From positions 62,001 through 126,000 of the forward strand of contig JBEHYT010000011.1 in the NCBI GenBank assembly GCA_048498035.1: DNA of 64,000 bases, read 5' to 3'. Every line of letters starts with the position of its first letter. Within the stretch, counting starts at the first letter, position 1. Under the pieces are notes generated by a model that did not search any database, had not been told where the DNA came from, and saw nothing but the letters and a program-made list of their open reading frames with translations. The position numbers and the translations under genes were made by a program. Shown in pieces: positions 54,894 to 62,931 of the stretch. Source of the DNA: CADEDV01 sp048498035 (GTDB lineage Bacteria; Bacteroidota; Bacteroidia; Chitinophagales; Chitinophagaceae).

Positions 54894-55517
54894 TTACTGA
54901 TTTTTATAATCCATAATCGAAATTTGCCGATCGCAAAAGCCGTACTCGGTTTCATCATTACTGCTCACCACTACCAATCGGTTGGCACAGTATTCAGCAA
55001 TCAGTTGGTGGTACAATGCAATGCCCGCCGTATCCAGGTTGGTGCAGGGCTCATCCAGCAGTACAATAGGCACGTCCGAGAAAATACATTGCGCCAGCTT
55101 TACGCGTTGTCGCATACCAGAAGAATAATAGCGGATCTGTTTGTCTTTGGATTTTTCAAGCCCAATATCTGCTATAATATTGCTGACGGATAATCCCTGT
55201 AAGAAAGGTTTAAAGCCCTGGTGGAAAGAAAGAAATTCAGTCAATGTCATTTCCTCCACCACATCCAGGTAGGGTGCGCAGATGGAAATATGCCTGTAAA
55301 TTTTTTCGGCATCAACCGTCTCCCCATTTTCTTCAAAATGGATTTTGCCTCTGCTGGGCATCATGCTTCCGGACAATACTTGTAGCAATGTACTCTTCCC
55401 GGAGCCGTTATTTCCGGTGATGGCATAGGCATGCCCGGATTCAAACTGATAGGTGAAGTTCCTGAAGATCCAGTCGCGGTTGAACCGCTTGCCCGCATCA
55501 GTCAGCGATATCTTCAT
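54894..55517 (-). CDS. ABC transporter ATP-binding protein (CcmA-like size)
   Basis: A 207-residue stand-alone ATPase: Walker A TGNNGSGKSTL, signature YYSSGMRQRVKLAQ, Walker B VLLDEPCTNLD. Its start overlaps the end of lpxA by 20 bp, so both are cotranscribed, a neighbourhood seen in other Bacteroidota. No permease gene follows, so the partner is encoded elsewhere. A link to lipopolysaccharide or another envelope lipid is suggested by the location only. Confidence 0.88.
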   Translation of the reverse strand: MKISLTDAGKRFNRDWIFRNFTYQFESGHAYAITGNNGSGKSTLLQVLSGSMMPSRGKIHFEENGETVDAEKIYRHISICAPYLDVVEEMTLTEFLSFHQGFKPFLQGLSVSNIIADIGLEKSKDKQIRYYSSGMRQRVKLAQCIFSDVPIVLLDEPCTNLDTAGIALYHQLIAEYCANRLVVVSSNDETEYGFCDRQISIMDYKNQ

Positions 55518-56304
55518 CCGCGCTGTTTTTGGTAAAGCGTTTGATGATGCCGCGTTGCGAATCGCGGATAAAGCTTACAATTTCGTCGCGCTCATCGGTA
55601 GCAGGGAATTCTTCTTCCAGGAACTCCATGGATTGAGATGTGTTCATCCCCTTATTATACAGAACGCGATAGATATCAAGAATGTGATTGATCTTGTCTA
55701 CGGTAAATCCCCTTCTTTTCAGGCCAATGGAATTAACCCCGGCATAGCTAAGCGGGTTACGCGCGGCCTTGATATAAGGAGGCACATCTTTACCAACCAG
55801 TGAACCACCGCTGATAAATGCGTGTTGACCGATACGGACAAATTGATGCACGGCGCACATACCGCTGATAATGGCCCAATCGCCGATGGTTACGTGACCG
55901 GCCACCTGGGTATTATTGCTCATGATGCAGTTATCACCCACCAGGCAGTCGTGTGCAAAATGGCAATATGCCATGATCAGGCAGTTTTTACCGATCACGG
56001 TTTTTTCACGGTCCTTGGTACCCCGGTTGATGGTTACAAATTCGCGGATGGTAGTGCCATCGCCAATAACGACGTTTGAATATTCTCCCTGGAACTTCAA
56101 ATCCTGTGGGATGGCTGAAATAACGGCCCCGGGAAAGATCCGGCAGTTTCTGCCGATCCTGGCCCCTTCCATAATTGTTACGTTGGAACCAATCCAGGTG
56201 CCATCTCCAATCTCTACATCCTGGTGTATCACCGTAAAAGGATCAACTTTTACGTTCGTAGCCAGTTTTGCGTTGGGATGAATATACGTGTGCGGATGAA
56301 TCAT
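55498..56304 (-). CDS. lpxA: UDP-N-acetylglucosamine O-acyltransferase
   Basis: A 268-residue enzyme that catalyses the first step of lipid A synthesis, moving a 3-hydroxyacyl chain from ACP to UDP-GlcNAc. It has the left-handed helix of hexapeptide repeats (for instance VEIGDGTWIGSNVTIMEGARIG), the conserved His region CHFAHDCLVGDN, and the helical C-terminus. lpxC, lpxD and fabZ are not in the window. Cytoplasmic. Confidence 0.95.
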   Translation of the reverse strand: MIHPHTYIHPNAKLATNVKVDPFTVIHQDVEIGDGTWIGSNVTIMEGARIGRNCRIFPGAVISAIPQDLKFQGEYSNVVIGDGTTIREFVTINRGTKDREKTVIGKNCLIMAYCHFAHDCLVGDNCIMSNNTQVAGHVTIGDWAIISGMCAVHQFVRIGQHAFISGGSLVGKDVPPYIKAARNPLSYAGVNSIGLKRRGFTVDKINHILDIYRVLYNKGMNTSQSMEFLEEEFPATDERDEIVSFIRDSQRGIIKRFTKNSADEDIAD

Positions 56305-56340
56305 GCAGCTGAGTTACAACCCGGCACAATCCGGGCTGCG

Positions 56341-56348
56341 CAAAGTTA
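56341..56348 (-). promoter_or_regulatory. -7 promoter box of lpxA
   Basis: TAACTTTG on the minus strand, 36 nt before the lpxA start. Confidence 0.5.
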
Positions 56349-56438
56349 ATCCTAATGCCGTAAAACTGAAGTTTTTTTGCGCATGCTTTGTTAAAACCGC
56401 TATTGATAGGAGCCAGGTCAAAGTTGTGCCATTAATCG

Positions 56439-56446
56439 TATCTTTG
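56439..56446 (+). promoter_or_regulatory. -7 promoter box of the AraC regulator
   Basis: TATCTTTG on the plus strand, 10 nt before the ATG at 56457; divergent to the lpxA promoter. Confidence 0.55.
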
Positions 56447-56456
56447 CACTCCCAAA

Positions 56457-57398
56457 ATGCATCATCCTCCCGATATATTAGCCCTTGCCTACCGGCAGGC
56501 TCCCATGCAGGACGAACTTCATTTGCTGCAGGAGAAGGAACGCCAGATACCGGGCTCCGTGCAATATTCCATTCGCCGCTACGCGCGGCACCCGCAGTGG
56601 AGTTTTGAGGATACGGGAATGATGGTTTATCACTATGAAAAGGGGAAATCGGCCGATAATTACCTGGAGCTTCGTTTTTGTGTAAGTGGTAATGTGTATT
56701 GCAGGAAAAAGGAGACGGAATGCGATAATTGCCAAATTACGGGTTCCCGTAATTGTTCAGACCGGGCAGATTCTGTGGATGTGGTCAGTTTCCGGTTTTC
56801 GCCTACGCATCTCAGCCAGTTTGTAAAACCCCGGAAAGCCGAAGCGCATCTTTCAGATAACGTATTGAATTTCAGTCATCGATCTTCATTTACTAAGATT
56901 TTACCGCTTTGCGGTAAAACGCGTATGGTGCTGGAAGGCGTGTTGAACCATAGCTTTGCCGGCAGCCTGGAAAATATCTATATCAATGCCCAGATGCAGA
57001 TGTTGCTGCTGTATAGCCTGGATTGCATGATTGGCGAAAAAGCCGTAGACACCATCGGCTGTAAATTCCTGGCCAATGAGGCAGATCGGGAAAAGATCAC
57101 CAAAGCCCGCGAAATCCTCCTGCAACATATAGGTGAGCCCATCACGATAAAAGAACTGAGCCGCAAGGTGGCGATCAATGAATGCTACCTGAAAAAAGGC
57201 TTCAAGGAAATGTTTGGCACTACCGTCTTCGATTTTTATCAAAGCCAGCGCATGGAACACGCGAAATACCTCCTCTACGAAAAGGGATTAAGTGTAACAG
57301 AAGTTTCACTGCTGCTCGGCTATTCTTCCATCTCTCACTTTTCTACCGCCTTTAAAAAGCACACCGGGCTTAAGCCTTGTGAACTGCTCTTCCGTTAA
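56457..57398 (+). CDS. AraC family regulator with a cysteine motif
   Basis: A 313-residue regulator. The C-terminal double helix-turn-helix is typical: KELSRKVAINECYLKKGFKEMFG, FYQSQRMEHAKYLL and VSLLLGYSSISHFSTAFKKHTG. The N-terminal domain (1-200) contains four cysteines, Cys82, Cys89, Cys92 and Cys100, in the pattern CX6CX2CX7C, which could bind a metal or form disulfides. The N-terminal domain otherwise resembles PchR-like regulators only loosely. It is divergent from lpxA; whether it controls that operon is unknown. Confidence 0.88.
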   Translation: MHHPPDILALAYRQAPMQDELHLLQEKERQIPGSVQYSIRRYARHPQWSFEDTGMMVYHYEKGKSADNYLELRFCVSGNVYCRKKETECDNCQITGSRNCSDRADSVDVVSFRFSPTHLSQFVKPRKAEAHLSDNVLNFSHRSSFTKILPLCGKTRMVLEGVLNHSFAGSLENIYINAQMQMLLLYSLDCMIGEKAVDTIGCKFLANEADREKITKAREILLQHIGEPITIKELSRKVAINECYLKKGFKEMFGTTVFDFYQSQRMEHAKYLLYEKGLSVTEVSLLLGYSSISHFSTAFKKHTGLKPCELLFR

Positions 57399-57616
57399 AT
57401 TCACGCGGTAACCGGGGAAAAATCACCTCTTTTTTCAGGAAAACACCAGCCTGTTTTTTTGGATTTCGCTTGCTACACATCGTAGTTTCGTACTGTTCTT
57501 TTGCAATACATCGCAAACAACCTACCGGTTTCATTCCAGCCCAAACAAAAAGTTTCTTTTCTCGACTCATATATGCTTGTACACGGTACAGTAGATGGGG
57601 ACCGTATCCGTGTGAG

Positions 57617-57650
57617 GCAAAAAAATAGTCCCGCCAAGGCGGGACTATTT
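57617..57650 (-). terminator. Intrinsic terminator after nrdA
   Basis: A perfect 13-bp AAATAGTCCCGCC / GGCGGGACTATTT stem with a 2-nt gap, then a T-run on the minus strand, 19 bp after the nrdA stop. Confidence 0.92.
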
Positions 57651-57668
57651 CAATCAAATTATTACAGC

Positions 57669-60074
57669 TCAGGAGCCACAGCTCAGGCATCCGTCTTCCA
57701 TACTGCACGTTGCACCAGGTGTAAAGTCGGGCGTAATATCATCCAGGTTATTATTTGCATTTTCAGCTGATGTGGCAGTTGCACCATTATTAACAGGCGT
57801 AATGGTTTCAGCGGCCTGTTTTTCAACGGTAAACTGCACGGCCTGGGTGGCTGCTTGTGTCCGCAGGTAATACATGCCCGTTTTCAATCCTTTCTTCCAG
57901 GCATAGAAGTGCATGGAAGTGAGTTTGGATGTGGTTGGACTATCAACAAACAGGTTCAGTGATTGTGACTGGCAGATGAAAGCGCCGCGGTCTGCTGCCA
58001 TATCAATAATCGTACGTTGTTTGATCTCCCAAACGGTTTTGTACAGTTCGCGGATCTCAGCGGGAATTTCCGGGATGCCCTGGATAGAACCATTTGCGGC
58101 AATGATACGATTCTTCATATCATTGTTCCAGAGACCCAGTTGCACCAGGTCCTTCAGCAAGTGTTTATTCACGATGATAAACTCACCGCTCAGCACGCGT
58201 CTCGTGTAAATATTGCTGGTATAGGGTTCAAAGCATTCGTTGTTGCCAAGGATTTGCGACGTTGACGCGGTTGGCATTGGCGCCACCAGTAACGAATTGC
58301 GTACGCCCGATTCCATAACTTCCTTCCGAAGCGTTTCCCAATCCCAACGTTCGCTGGGAGATACGCCCCACATATCAAACTGGAAGATTCCTTTTGAAAG
58401 AGGTGATCCTGCAAAAGTTTCGTAGGCGCCTTCCACTTTTGCCAGGTCTTTGCTGGCCGTCATGGCAGCGAAATAAATGGTTTCAAAAATGTTCTTGTTC
58501 AACATTTTCGCCAGGTCACTTTCAAATGGAAGTCGCAGCAGGATGAACGCATCTGCCAGGCCCTGTACTCCCAGGCCAATTGGCCGGTGGCGCAGGTTTG
58601 AATTTTTTGCTTCCTCAATCGGGTAATAGTTATTGTCGATGATCTTGTTCAGGTTCTTGGTTACCTGGTAAGTTACATCGTACAATGCCTGGAAATCGAA
58701 TTTGCCGTCCTGTACAAAACGGGGCAATGCGATAGAGGCGAGGTTACATACAGCCACCTCGTCCTTGCTGGTATATTCAATGATCTCAGTGCACAGGTTG
58801 CTGCTTTTGATCGTTCCCAGGTTTTGCTGGTTGCTTTTGCGGTTAGCTGCATCTTTGTACAACATGTAAGGTGTGCCGGTCTCTATTTGTGAATCCATGA
58901 TGGCAAACCAAAGATCCTGTGCGTTTACAGTTTTTCTTGCACGGCCTTCCTGTTCATAGCGGGTATAGAGCGCTTCAAAATCCTCACCCCAGCATTCACT
59001 AAGTCCGGGTGCTTCATTGGGGCAAAACAGGCTCCATTTACCATTTTCTTCCACCCGTTTCATAAAAAGATCAGAGATCCAGAGTGCATAGAACAGATCG
59101 CGGGCGCGAAGTTCTTCTTTGCCGTGGTTCTTACGGAGATCCAGGAATTCAAAAACGTCAGCATGCCAGGGTTCAAGGTAAATGGCAAATGCACCTTTTC
59201 GTTTACCGCCGCCCTGGTCTACATAACGGGCCGTATCGTTATAAACGCGTAGCATCGGGATAATGCCGTTGCTGGTGCCATTTGTACCACCAATATAGCT
59301 TCCCGTAGCACGAATATTATGAATAGCGAGGCCAATACCACCCGCGCTTTGTGAAATCTTGGCTGTTTGTTTCAGGGTGTCGTAAATGCCATCAATGCTG
59401 TCTTCCTTCATGGTAAGCAGGAAGCAGGATGACATCTGTGGTTTGGGCGTGCCTGCGTTGAACAAGGTGGGTGTGGCATGGGTAAACCAGCGTTCACTCA
59501 TCAGGTTATAGGTCTTGATCACGTTTTCGATATCATCTTTGTGAATGCCAACAGACACGCGCATATACATGTGCTGGGGGCGTTCCGCAATACGGCCATT
59601 CAGTCGCAGCAAATATGATTTTTCCAGCGTCTTAAACCCGAAATAGTCAAACCCGAAATCACGGTCGTAGATAATTGTACTGTCAAGCAGTTCGGCATTT
59701 TTCTCAATTACCTGCCATACATCATCTGCCAGTAATGGCATTTTTTTGCCGGTTCCTTTGTCTACATAGTTGTAGAGGGCATGCATCGTTTGCGAAAACG
59801 ACTTGGTTGTGTTTTTGTGCAGGTTGCTTACGGCAATCCGGCTCGCCAGGATGGCGTAATCGGGGTGCTTGGTAGTAAGTGAGGCTGCAGTTTCTGCGGC
59901 AAGGTTATCCAGTTCGGTGGTTGTAACGCCATCGTAGATGCCTTCAATTACTTTTTTGGCAACGTCTATCGAGCTTACGAGCGGACTGAGCTGGTAACTC
60001 AATTTCTCAATACGTGCAGTTACTTTGTCGAATTTGACGCTTTCCTTTCTTCCGTTTCTTTTGATAACAAACAT
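57669..60074 (-). CDS. nrdA: Ribonucleoside-diphosphate reductase class I, alpha subunit
   Basis: An 801-residue catalytic subunit that reduces ribonucleotides to deoxyribonucleotides. An N-terminal ATP cone (FVIKRNGRKESVKFDKVTAR, residues 1-90) gives allosteric on/off control. The active site has SSCFLLTMKEDS, the NLCTEI motif (Asn-x-Cys-x-Glu), and PMPTASTSQILGNNECFEP. The C-terminal redox pair is in EDGCLSCGS. It follows nrdB by 38 bp and is closed by a strong terminator. The operon leader carries a cobalamin riboswitch. Confidence 0.96.
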   Translation of the reverse strand: MFVIKRNGRKESVKFDKVTARIEKLSYQLSPLVSSIDVAKKVIEGIYDGVTTTELDNLAAETAASLTTKHPDYAILASRIAVSNLHKNTTKSFSQTMHALYNYVDKGTGKKMPLLADDVWQVIEKNAELLDSTIIYDRDFGFDYFGFKTLEKSYLLRLNGRIAERPQHMYMRVSVGIHKDDIENVIKTYNLMSERWFTHATPTLFNAGTPKPQMSSCFLLTMKEDSIDGIYDTLKQTAKISQSAGGIGLAIHNIRATGSYIGGTNGTSNGIIPMLRVYNDTARYVDQGGGKRKGAFAIYLEPWHADVFEFLDLRKNHGKEELRARDLFYALWISDLFMKRVEENGKWSLFCPNEAPGLSECWGEDFEALYTRYEQEGRARKTVNAQDLWFAIMDSQIETGTPYMLYKDAANRKSNQQNLGTIKSSNLCTEIIEYTSKDEVAVCNLASIALPRFVQDGKFDFQALYDVTYQVTKNLNKIIDNNYYPIEEAKNSNLRHRPIGLGVQGLADAFILLRLPFESDLAKMLNKNIFETIYFAAMTASKDLAKVEGAYETFAGSPLSKGIFQFDMWGVSPSERWDWETLRKEVMESGVRNSLLVAPMPTASTSQILGNNECFEPYTSNIYTRRVLSGEFIIVNKHLLKDLVQLGLWNNDMKNRIIAANGSIQGIPEIPAEIRELYKTVWEIKQRTIIDMAADRGAFICQSQSLNLFVDSPTTSKLTSMHFYAWKKGLKTGMYYLRTQAATQAVQFTVEKQAAETITPVNNGATATSAENANNNLDDITPDFTPGATCSMEDGCLSCGS

Positions 60075-60112
60075 GGCAAATGATTTATGGTTGAGGTTGA
60101 CTAGTTACGAGC

Positions 60113-61084
60113 TTAAAAATCTTCTTCCAGTGAAAAATTCTGTGTTTCTTTTCCTGTCATAACACCGGCCTTTTGGTAATCACCGACCCTTTTTTCAAAG
60201 AAGTTGGTTTTTCCCTGCAGGGAAATCATTTCCATGAAGTCAAACGGGTTGGCCGTGTTATAGAGTTTCGGGTATCCAAGTTCTGATAGCCAGCGGTCGG
60301 CTACAAATTCGATGTACTGTTTCATGAGGTCTGCGTTCATCCCGATCAGTTTCACGGGCAGTGCGTCTGTAATAAATTCCTTTTCGATAGCAACTGCGTC
60401 ACTGATGATGGCTTTTACCTGTTCATGCGATAGTTTATTTTCCAGCATGCTATACAGCAGGCAGGCAAATTCGCAATGCAGGCCTTCGTCGCGGCTGATA
60501 AGTTCATTGCTAAAGGTGAGGCCCGGCATTAAGCCACGTTTCTTGAGCCAGAAAATCGAGCAAAAGCTTCCGCTGAAAAAGATGCCTTCCACGGCTGCAA
60601 AAGCTACCAGTCGCTCTGCAAAACTTCCATTGGTGATCCAGCGAAGCGCCCATTCTGCTTTTTTTGTAACTGCCGGCACGGTTTCAATTGCATGGAACAA
60701 GCGGTCTTTTTCTTTTGGGTCTTTTACGTATGTATCTATTAGTAATGCGTAGGTTTCAGAGTGAATATTTTCCATCATGATCTGGAAGCCGTAAAAGCAA
60801 CGCGCTTCGGGTAATTGCACTTCACTCATGAAATTGACAGCGAGATTTTCATTCACAATGCCATCACTGGCTGCGAAGAAGGCGAGTACGTGTGAGATGA
60901 AGTGACGTTCACCGTCATTAAGTGATGCCCAGTCTTTCAAATCACCTCCCAGATCAATTTCTTCGGCGGTCCAGAAACTGGCTTCGTGCTTTTTATACTG
61001 CTCCCATATTTTTGGGTAATTAATCGGCAGGATCACAAAACGATCCTTATTTTCTTTCAACAAAATTTCATTTTCGTACTGCAT
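60113..61084 (-). CDS. nrdB: Ribonucleoside-diphosphate reductase class Ia, beta subunit
   Basis: A 323-residue diiron protein that makes and holds the radical used by NrdA. The metal ligands appear in MMENIHSETY and ISRDEGLHCEFA, and Tyr112 (HSETY) fits the radical tyrosine, which supports the Ia tyrosyl-radical type. First gene of nrdB-nrdA; the order is beta before alpha. The mRNA leader of at least 127 nt between the riboswitch and the ATG at 61084 holds no obvious terminator. Confidence 0.95.
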   Translation of the reverse strand: MQYENEILLKENKDRFVILPINYPKIWEQYKKHEASFWTAEEIDLGGDLKDWASLNDGERHFISHVLAFFAASDGIVNENLAVNFMSEVQLPEARCFYGFQIMMENIHSETYALLIDTYVKDPKEKDRLFHAIETVPAVTKKAEWALRWITNGSFAERLVAFAAVEGIFFSGSFCSIFWLKKRGLMPGLTFSNELISRDEGLHCEFACLLYSMLENKLSHEQVKAIISDAVAIEKEFITDALPVKLIGMNADLMKQYIEFVADRWLSELGYPKLYNTANPFDFMEMISLQGKTNFFEKRVGDYQKAGVMTGKETQNFSLEEDF

Positions 61085-61211
61085 ACTGCGCGATTTTGAC
61101 GTTTATAGGATGCGGTACGACAGCAGACGACGATGCAAAGCTTAGCCCGGGGGATAATGCGGTTGGTCTTTTGCCGGTACCTTATGATCCTGGAAGGTCT
61201 CCAACATGATA

Positions 61212-61331
61212 TCGATGGCAGGTTGCCTGGCTTTCCCGTTGGCGGGATTACAGTTGCCCGTCAGCCCGTGATTTACACACGGTTCCCCTTTACATCCTGG
61301 CGTCCAAAACAGTACGCCGAACATCCATCGA
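61212..61331 (-). promoter_or_regulatory. Cobalamin (B12) riboswitch in the nrdB-nrdA leader
   Basis: On the minus strand the leader contains the signature blocks of cobalamin aptamers in the right order. These are GGGGAACC (about 61282-61289), a CCGTG/CACGG hairpin, CAACTGTAA (61248-61256), and the B12 box GCCAGGCAACCTGCC (61217-61231; consensus GCCAGGAGACCTGCC). The element is closed by a perfect 7-bp stem, TCGATGG (61325-61331) with CCATCGA (61212-61218). The segment between ACTGTAA and the B12 box is short (one CCCG/CGGG hairpin), as in compact class II cobalamin riboswitches. The gene controlled is nrdB, 127 nt downstream. Ligand form (adenosyl- or other cobalamin) and mode of control are not decided; no intrinsic terminator follows. 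Confidence 0.85.
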
Positions 61332-61393
61332 AATATGCGAGAAGAACTGACGACGAATGTAGCTGGAAAATTCACAAACACCCGTCGTAATTC

Positions 61394-61409
61394 TTCACAG
61401 GTTGTGGAA
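61394..61409 (-). promoter_or_regulatory. Near-palindrome upstream of the nrd riboswitch
   Basis: TTCACAGGTTGTGGAA lies about 60 nt upstream of the aptamer on the nrd transcription side, in the region where the promoter should be. It contains TGTGGAA, partly like a DnaA box. Possible protein-binding site only. Confidence 0.3.
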
Positions 61410-61450
61410 AGCTTTTTTGGCAAAGTCCAAACCATTCTGTAAAACGGATT

Positions 61451-61574
61451 TTAATGTGAAAATGAGAATGCAAATGTGGAAACGTGAATACAAATGTGCT
61501 AATGTGATTAATGTGGAAATGTGCTAATGTGGAGATGGGAATACAAATGCGGAAATCTGATTAATGTGATAATG
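61451..61574. repeat. Degenerate AATGTG tandem array
   Basis: Eight exact AATGTG words in about 124 bp, embedded in a longer repeat: a segment of about 31 bp beginning GAATACAAATG occurs at 61486 and again at 61539 (53-bp period) with a few changes. No coding frame. This kind of simple array is typical of intergenic DNA that slips during replication. Confidence 0.6.
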
Positions 61575-61645
61575 ACAACTAAAGAATCTGCAATGTCGCT
61601 CACGAATTTCTCTGGAAACTAGCGATCACCGGATTATTGAATCAG

Positions 61646-62159
61646 TAGTGTCCGGGAAAAATTTTAGCAGATATTACCAACTGAACAACTGTGTTCGCCT
61701 GCGGCTTTTTGCCTCCACGGCCGAAAAATAATTCGCTAATTCGGCGATCATTAGTGTCCGGGGAAACTTTAGCATATCCCACGAAGTGGGGCAATTGCAT
61801 CGCTTGCGGCTTTTTTGCCTCCACGGCCGGCGGGCCGAGTTGCAGCTCCGGCGCTGTTTTTTGTGCTTGGCAGCGCCATTCCGCTACGCGGAACCGCACA
61901 AAAAGAAGGCGCCTCCGCCGCAACTGGTAGGTTAAAATACAATTCAATAACCTACAAATCGCCGATAGTAAGGGAGACTTTTACCGGACAGCCGAAGTAA
62001 GTGAATGCTTTAGAATAGTGAGAACGATTTGCGGAGAAAGGTCTTTCTCTTGCGGCCCTTGCGAAACCTTTGCGGCCTTCGCGTTACAAAAAATAGCTCA
62101 ATAAACCCTTATTGATTTGACGGTCCCCAAAAGTCCGGATAAAACTTTACCGGACAGCC
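61646..62159. repeat. Cluster of TGTCCGG inverted repeats (mobile-element remnant)
   Basis: TGTCCGG occurs as two direct copies on the left (61649-61655, 61755-61761) and two inverted copies on the right (CCGGACA at 61984-61990 and 62150-62156), each followed by an A/T-rich run ending in TTTA. The left copies are also followed by near-identical stretches with GCGGCTTTTTTGCCTCCACG (61700-61720 and 61806-61826). No transposase frame is present. The rest (62041-62086) holds GCGGCC/CTTGCG-rich filler. This looks like nested non-autonomous element ends. Together with 61085-61645 it makes up the one long gene-free stretch; 62160-62321 shows nothing. Confidence 0.5.
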
Positions 62160-62321
62160 AAAAATCAACCTTCTTTTTGCATAAGGGGCTTGCTTTTCAT
62201 TTTAGACAACGAACTAAGTAAATAAGCCTTCACATTCAGCTTAGCAAAACGGAATCGGTTTGAATTTCCATTTTCCCCGGATAACAGTGATTATTGAATT
62301 AATCCTCACTTCCACATTTCG

Positions 62322-62329
62322 TATTTTTG
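62322..62329 (+). promoter_or_regulatory. -7 promoter box of the nitroreductase gene
   Basis: TATTTTTG, 17 nt before the ATG at 62347. Confidence 0.5.
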
Positions 62330-62346
62330 CCTCCTAATTATTTTTA

Positions 62347-62928
62347 ATGACTCCTGAACAATTCAATCAACTTGCCCGTTCCCGCAGATCTGTTTTTCCC
62401 GACCAAATGGAGAAAGGGAAGCCTGTAGATGACGCCATTATTCGTGAAATTCTCGAAAATGCTTGCTGGGCACCCAACCACGGCCAAACAGAACCCTGGC
62501 ATTTTACCGTTTTTTCCGGCCAGGGCCTGCAAAAACTCGCCGACTTCCAAAGCAGCCTGTACAAAGAATTGTCTGGCGACAATTTTAAAGAACCTGCCTA
62601 TAAAAAGCTGCAGGAAAATCCACTCAAGGCATCGCATGTAATTGCCCTGGGAATGCGCCGCACCACTACTAAAAATATTCCCGAGGTGGAAGATATTGAA
62701 GCTGTTGCCTGCGCAGTACAGAATATTTACCTGTCGGTTGCAGCATATGGCCTGGGTGGCTACTGGACCACCGGTGGCGTTACCTACCGGGAGCAGGCTA
62801 AATCTTTTTTCGGACTGGGAGAACAGGATAAGTTGCTGGGCTTTTTCTATATCGGACATGTAGCAGTCCCGTCCACCAGCGGCAAACGCGCGCCGCTTGA
62901 AACAAAAGTGACCTGGGTTAATCAATAA
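62347..62928 (+). CDS. Nitroreductase family protein
   Basis: A 193-residue flavin enzyme of the nitroreductase fold. The FMN-binding start is LARSRRSVFPDQM, followed by ENACWAPNHGQTEPWHF and, near the end, YGLGGYWTTGGVTY. Members reduce nitro compounds, quinones or related acceptors with NAD(P)H; the natural substrate is unknown. It precedes the cytochrome c peroxidase gene by 3 bp, so they are probably cotranscribed. Confidence 0.88.
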   Translation: MTPEQFNQLARSRRSVFPDQMEKGKPVDDAIIREILENACWAPNHGQTEPWHFTVFSGQGLQKLADFQSSLYKELSGDNFKEPAYKKLQENPLKASHVIALGMRRTTTKNIPEVEDIEAVACAVQNIYLSVAAYGLGGYWTTGGVTYREQAKSFFGLGEQDKLLGFFYIGHVAVPSTSGKRAPLETKVTWVNQ

Positions 62929-62931
62929 CAA

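Noticed and set aside
61085..61211. NrdR boxes upstream of nrdB
   Set aside because: No pair of sites resembling the NrdR consensus was found; only the riboswitch was recognised.
61390..61412. A replication origin based on the DnaA-box-like half site
   Set aside because: There is one weak site only, no cluster, and no dnaA or dnaN gene nearby.
61142..61435. A 97-codon frame on the minus strand upstream of nrdB
   Set aside because: It covers the cobalamin aptamer, has no recognisable protein features, and the RNA signature explains the sequence better.
61642..61947. Overlapping frames on both strands in the TGTCCGG repeat region
   Set aside because: The peptides simply translate the repeated GCGGCTTTTTTGCCTCCACG stretches; no family resemblance and no start signals.
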